Origin: Ascoidea tarda (nom. inval.)
Taxonomy: Eukaryota; Ascomycota; Saccharomycetes; Ascoideales; Ascoideaceae
Assembly (NCBI GenBank): GCA_030560485.1
Contig: JAKTTS010000087.1
Location: 1 to 38,942 of the forward strand
Direction: 5' to 3'
Length of the DNA stretch: 38,942 bases
Positions within the stretch are counted from its first letter, which is position 1. Each line of letters starts with the position of its first letter. The notes under the pieces were generated by a model. The model saw only the letters and a program-made list of their open reading frames with translations. It was not told the origin of the DNA and did no database searches. Below, piece by piece: positions 38,059-38,942 of the stretch. The translations under genes were made by a program, and so were the position numbers.

Positions 38059-38942
38059 TGTTATGAATTCAAATTCTCACCAGCAGCTAAAATATATATT
38101 TAAGCTTGTGGATTGAATATAGCAGCAAAATGGGTTAAATAAGCAAAAGTGATAAGTTGATAAGCTGAGTGTCATTAAAAAACCTGGGCCGGAAACGAAA
38201 ACCAGAAAGGGTTTGAAATAAATTTCAAGCAATTGAGGTGAAAAAAGACTGGAGCAGTTACCACCTAAAAATCCATTTCCGGTCTTAAGTACCGCGGCCA
38301 AATGCAGTGTCTTGCGTGGTTATCTAAGTGGGTGGAAATAACCCGGCTACCATTTTCATGACCCGCAATTTTGAAAACCTGCAGCATCCACCTTTGCGGA
38401 ACAGGTACAAATGTGTCAGGAGTGGAAGCGTTGAAAGTGAAAACATAAAAAGATTGAGAAAAGAAAGTCAATGAAAAGGAACTTGCACTGCGGTTTGTAT
38501 TAATAGTGTTGTGGACCAGCATTGCAACAAGTGGCCTTGCTTGAGCTATTTTTTTTCTGTCTGGCTTTTCTTTTTGCTTTTGCTTTTCATTCCAACAACG
38601 CACTAGCCTATAGACCCTTCGCCCTTCGGAGTTGTGATGGACGAATTGTATACTTTTGTCATCGCTCCACTGATACAGTCTGAGTGTAGTTTAAATAGTG
38701 GTAATTGATATAGTTATCATGGATATCTGGAGTTGCAAGTGCCAATGCAAAACCTAGAAGTCTACATAAATAGTACCCTGTGATGGAGAGAATCACAGAA
38801 TAACTGGATGAGTGATGAACAAATGAGTGAAGGAGCGAATGAATGGATATTGTTGACTATTTAGGTTATTCAAGGCTATTCAAGGCTATATTCTCGATTA
38901 CACATTATGTAGTTATATATAATATATAATGATATATAATGT
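38059..38942. promoter_or_regulatory. Upstream region of the ABC transporter
   Basis: A GC-richer segment (38140-38700) contains CCGCGG at 38292-38297, the core of the pleiotropic drug response element bound by Pdr1/Pdr3 in other yeasts, 234 bp before the ATG. Open frames at 38077-38301 and 38265-38603 (the latter without an ATG) have no family match. The right end (38920-38942) is AT repeats. Nothing else is recognised. Confidence 0.5.

Noticed and set aside
1-38942. LTRs or other transposons, especially near the tRNA
   Set aside because: I saw no reverse transcriptase, integrase or transposase frames and no paired long terminal repeats.

Overview
This is a nuclear chromosome segment of a budding yeast (Saccharomycotina). 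It is AT-rich, compact and mostly intron-poor. The few introns are short, with GTATGT-type donors and, in three of four, a TACTAAC branch point. It carries yeast-typical genes such as SEC20, TSC10, CTS1, EMC3 and RPS30. CTG codons are scarce, which would suit a lineage outside the Saccharomycetaceae, perhaps one with an altered CUG code, but I cannot fix the genus. I saw no transposon, LTR, CRISPR or prophage-like element.

Left part (1-10133): MRPL8 (mitoribosomal bL17) and MIC12 (MICOS) are divergent, and each has a short first exon that a plain ORF scan misses. TSC10 (sphingolipid synthesis) and a small GPI wall protein are divergent across an intergenic region full of perfect palindromes. 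A gene-poor stretch follows. Then come a two-exon DUF2235/Tle1-like alpha/beta hydrolase and, divergent from it, SLX1 (structure-specific nuclease), followed after only 33 bp by SEC20 (Golgi-to-ER SNARE).

Middle part (10134-26873): a 1210-residue Asn-rich Zn2Cys6 regulator, EMC3, a 2.3-kb stretch without a convincing gene, an unrecognised 489-residue protein, a GOR1-like glyoxylate reductase, the chitinase CTS1, and the methyltransferase NNT1/EFM7.

Right part (26874-38942): RPS30 (eS30), whose first exon is just the ATG; a long intergenic region; a PIN2-like single-span membrane protein; a 29-codon gene that I read as the precursor of the farnesylated mating pheromone a-factor, ending in the CaaX box CVIA; a tRNA-Glu(TTC); and a 1628-residue ABCC transporter of the YCF1/BPT1 type.

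Most genes are unrelated housekeeping functions. The most interesting finding is the a-factor gene at 32239-32328 with two Mcm1-type composite sites upstream. Next are the palindrome cluster between TSC10 and the GPI gene, and a GCGGAT/ATCCGC dyad shared by several promoters. All calls come from reading the sequence; no database search was run.
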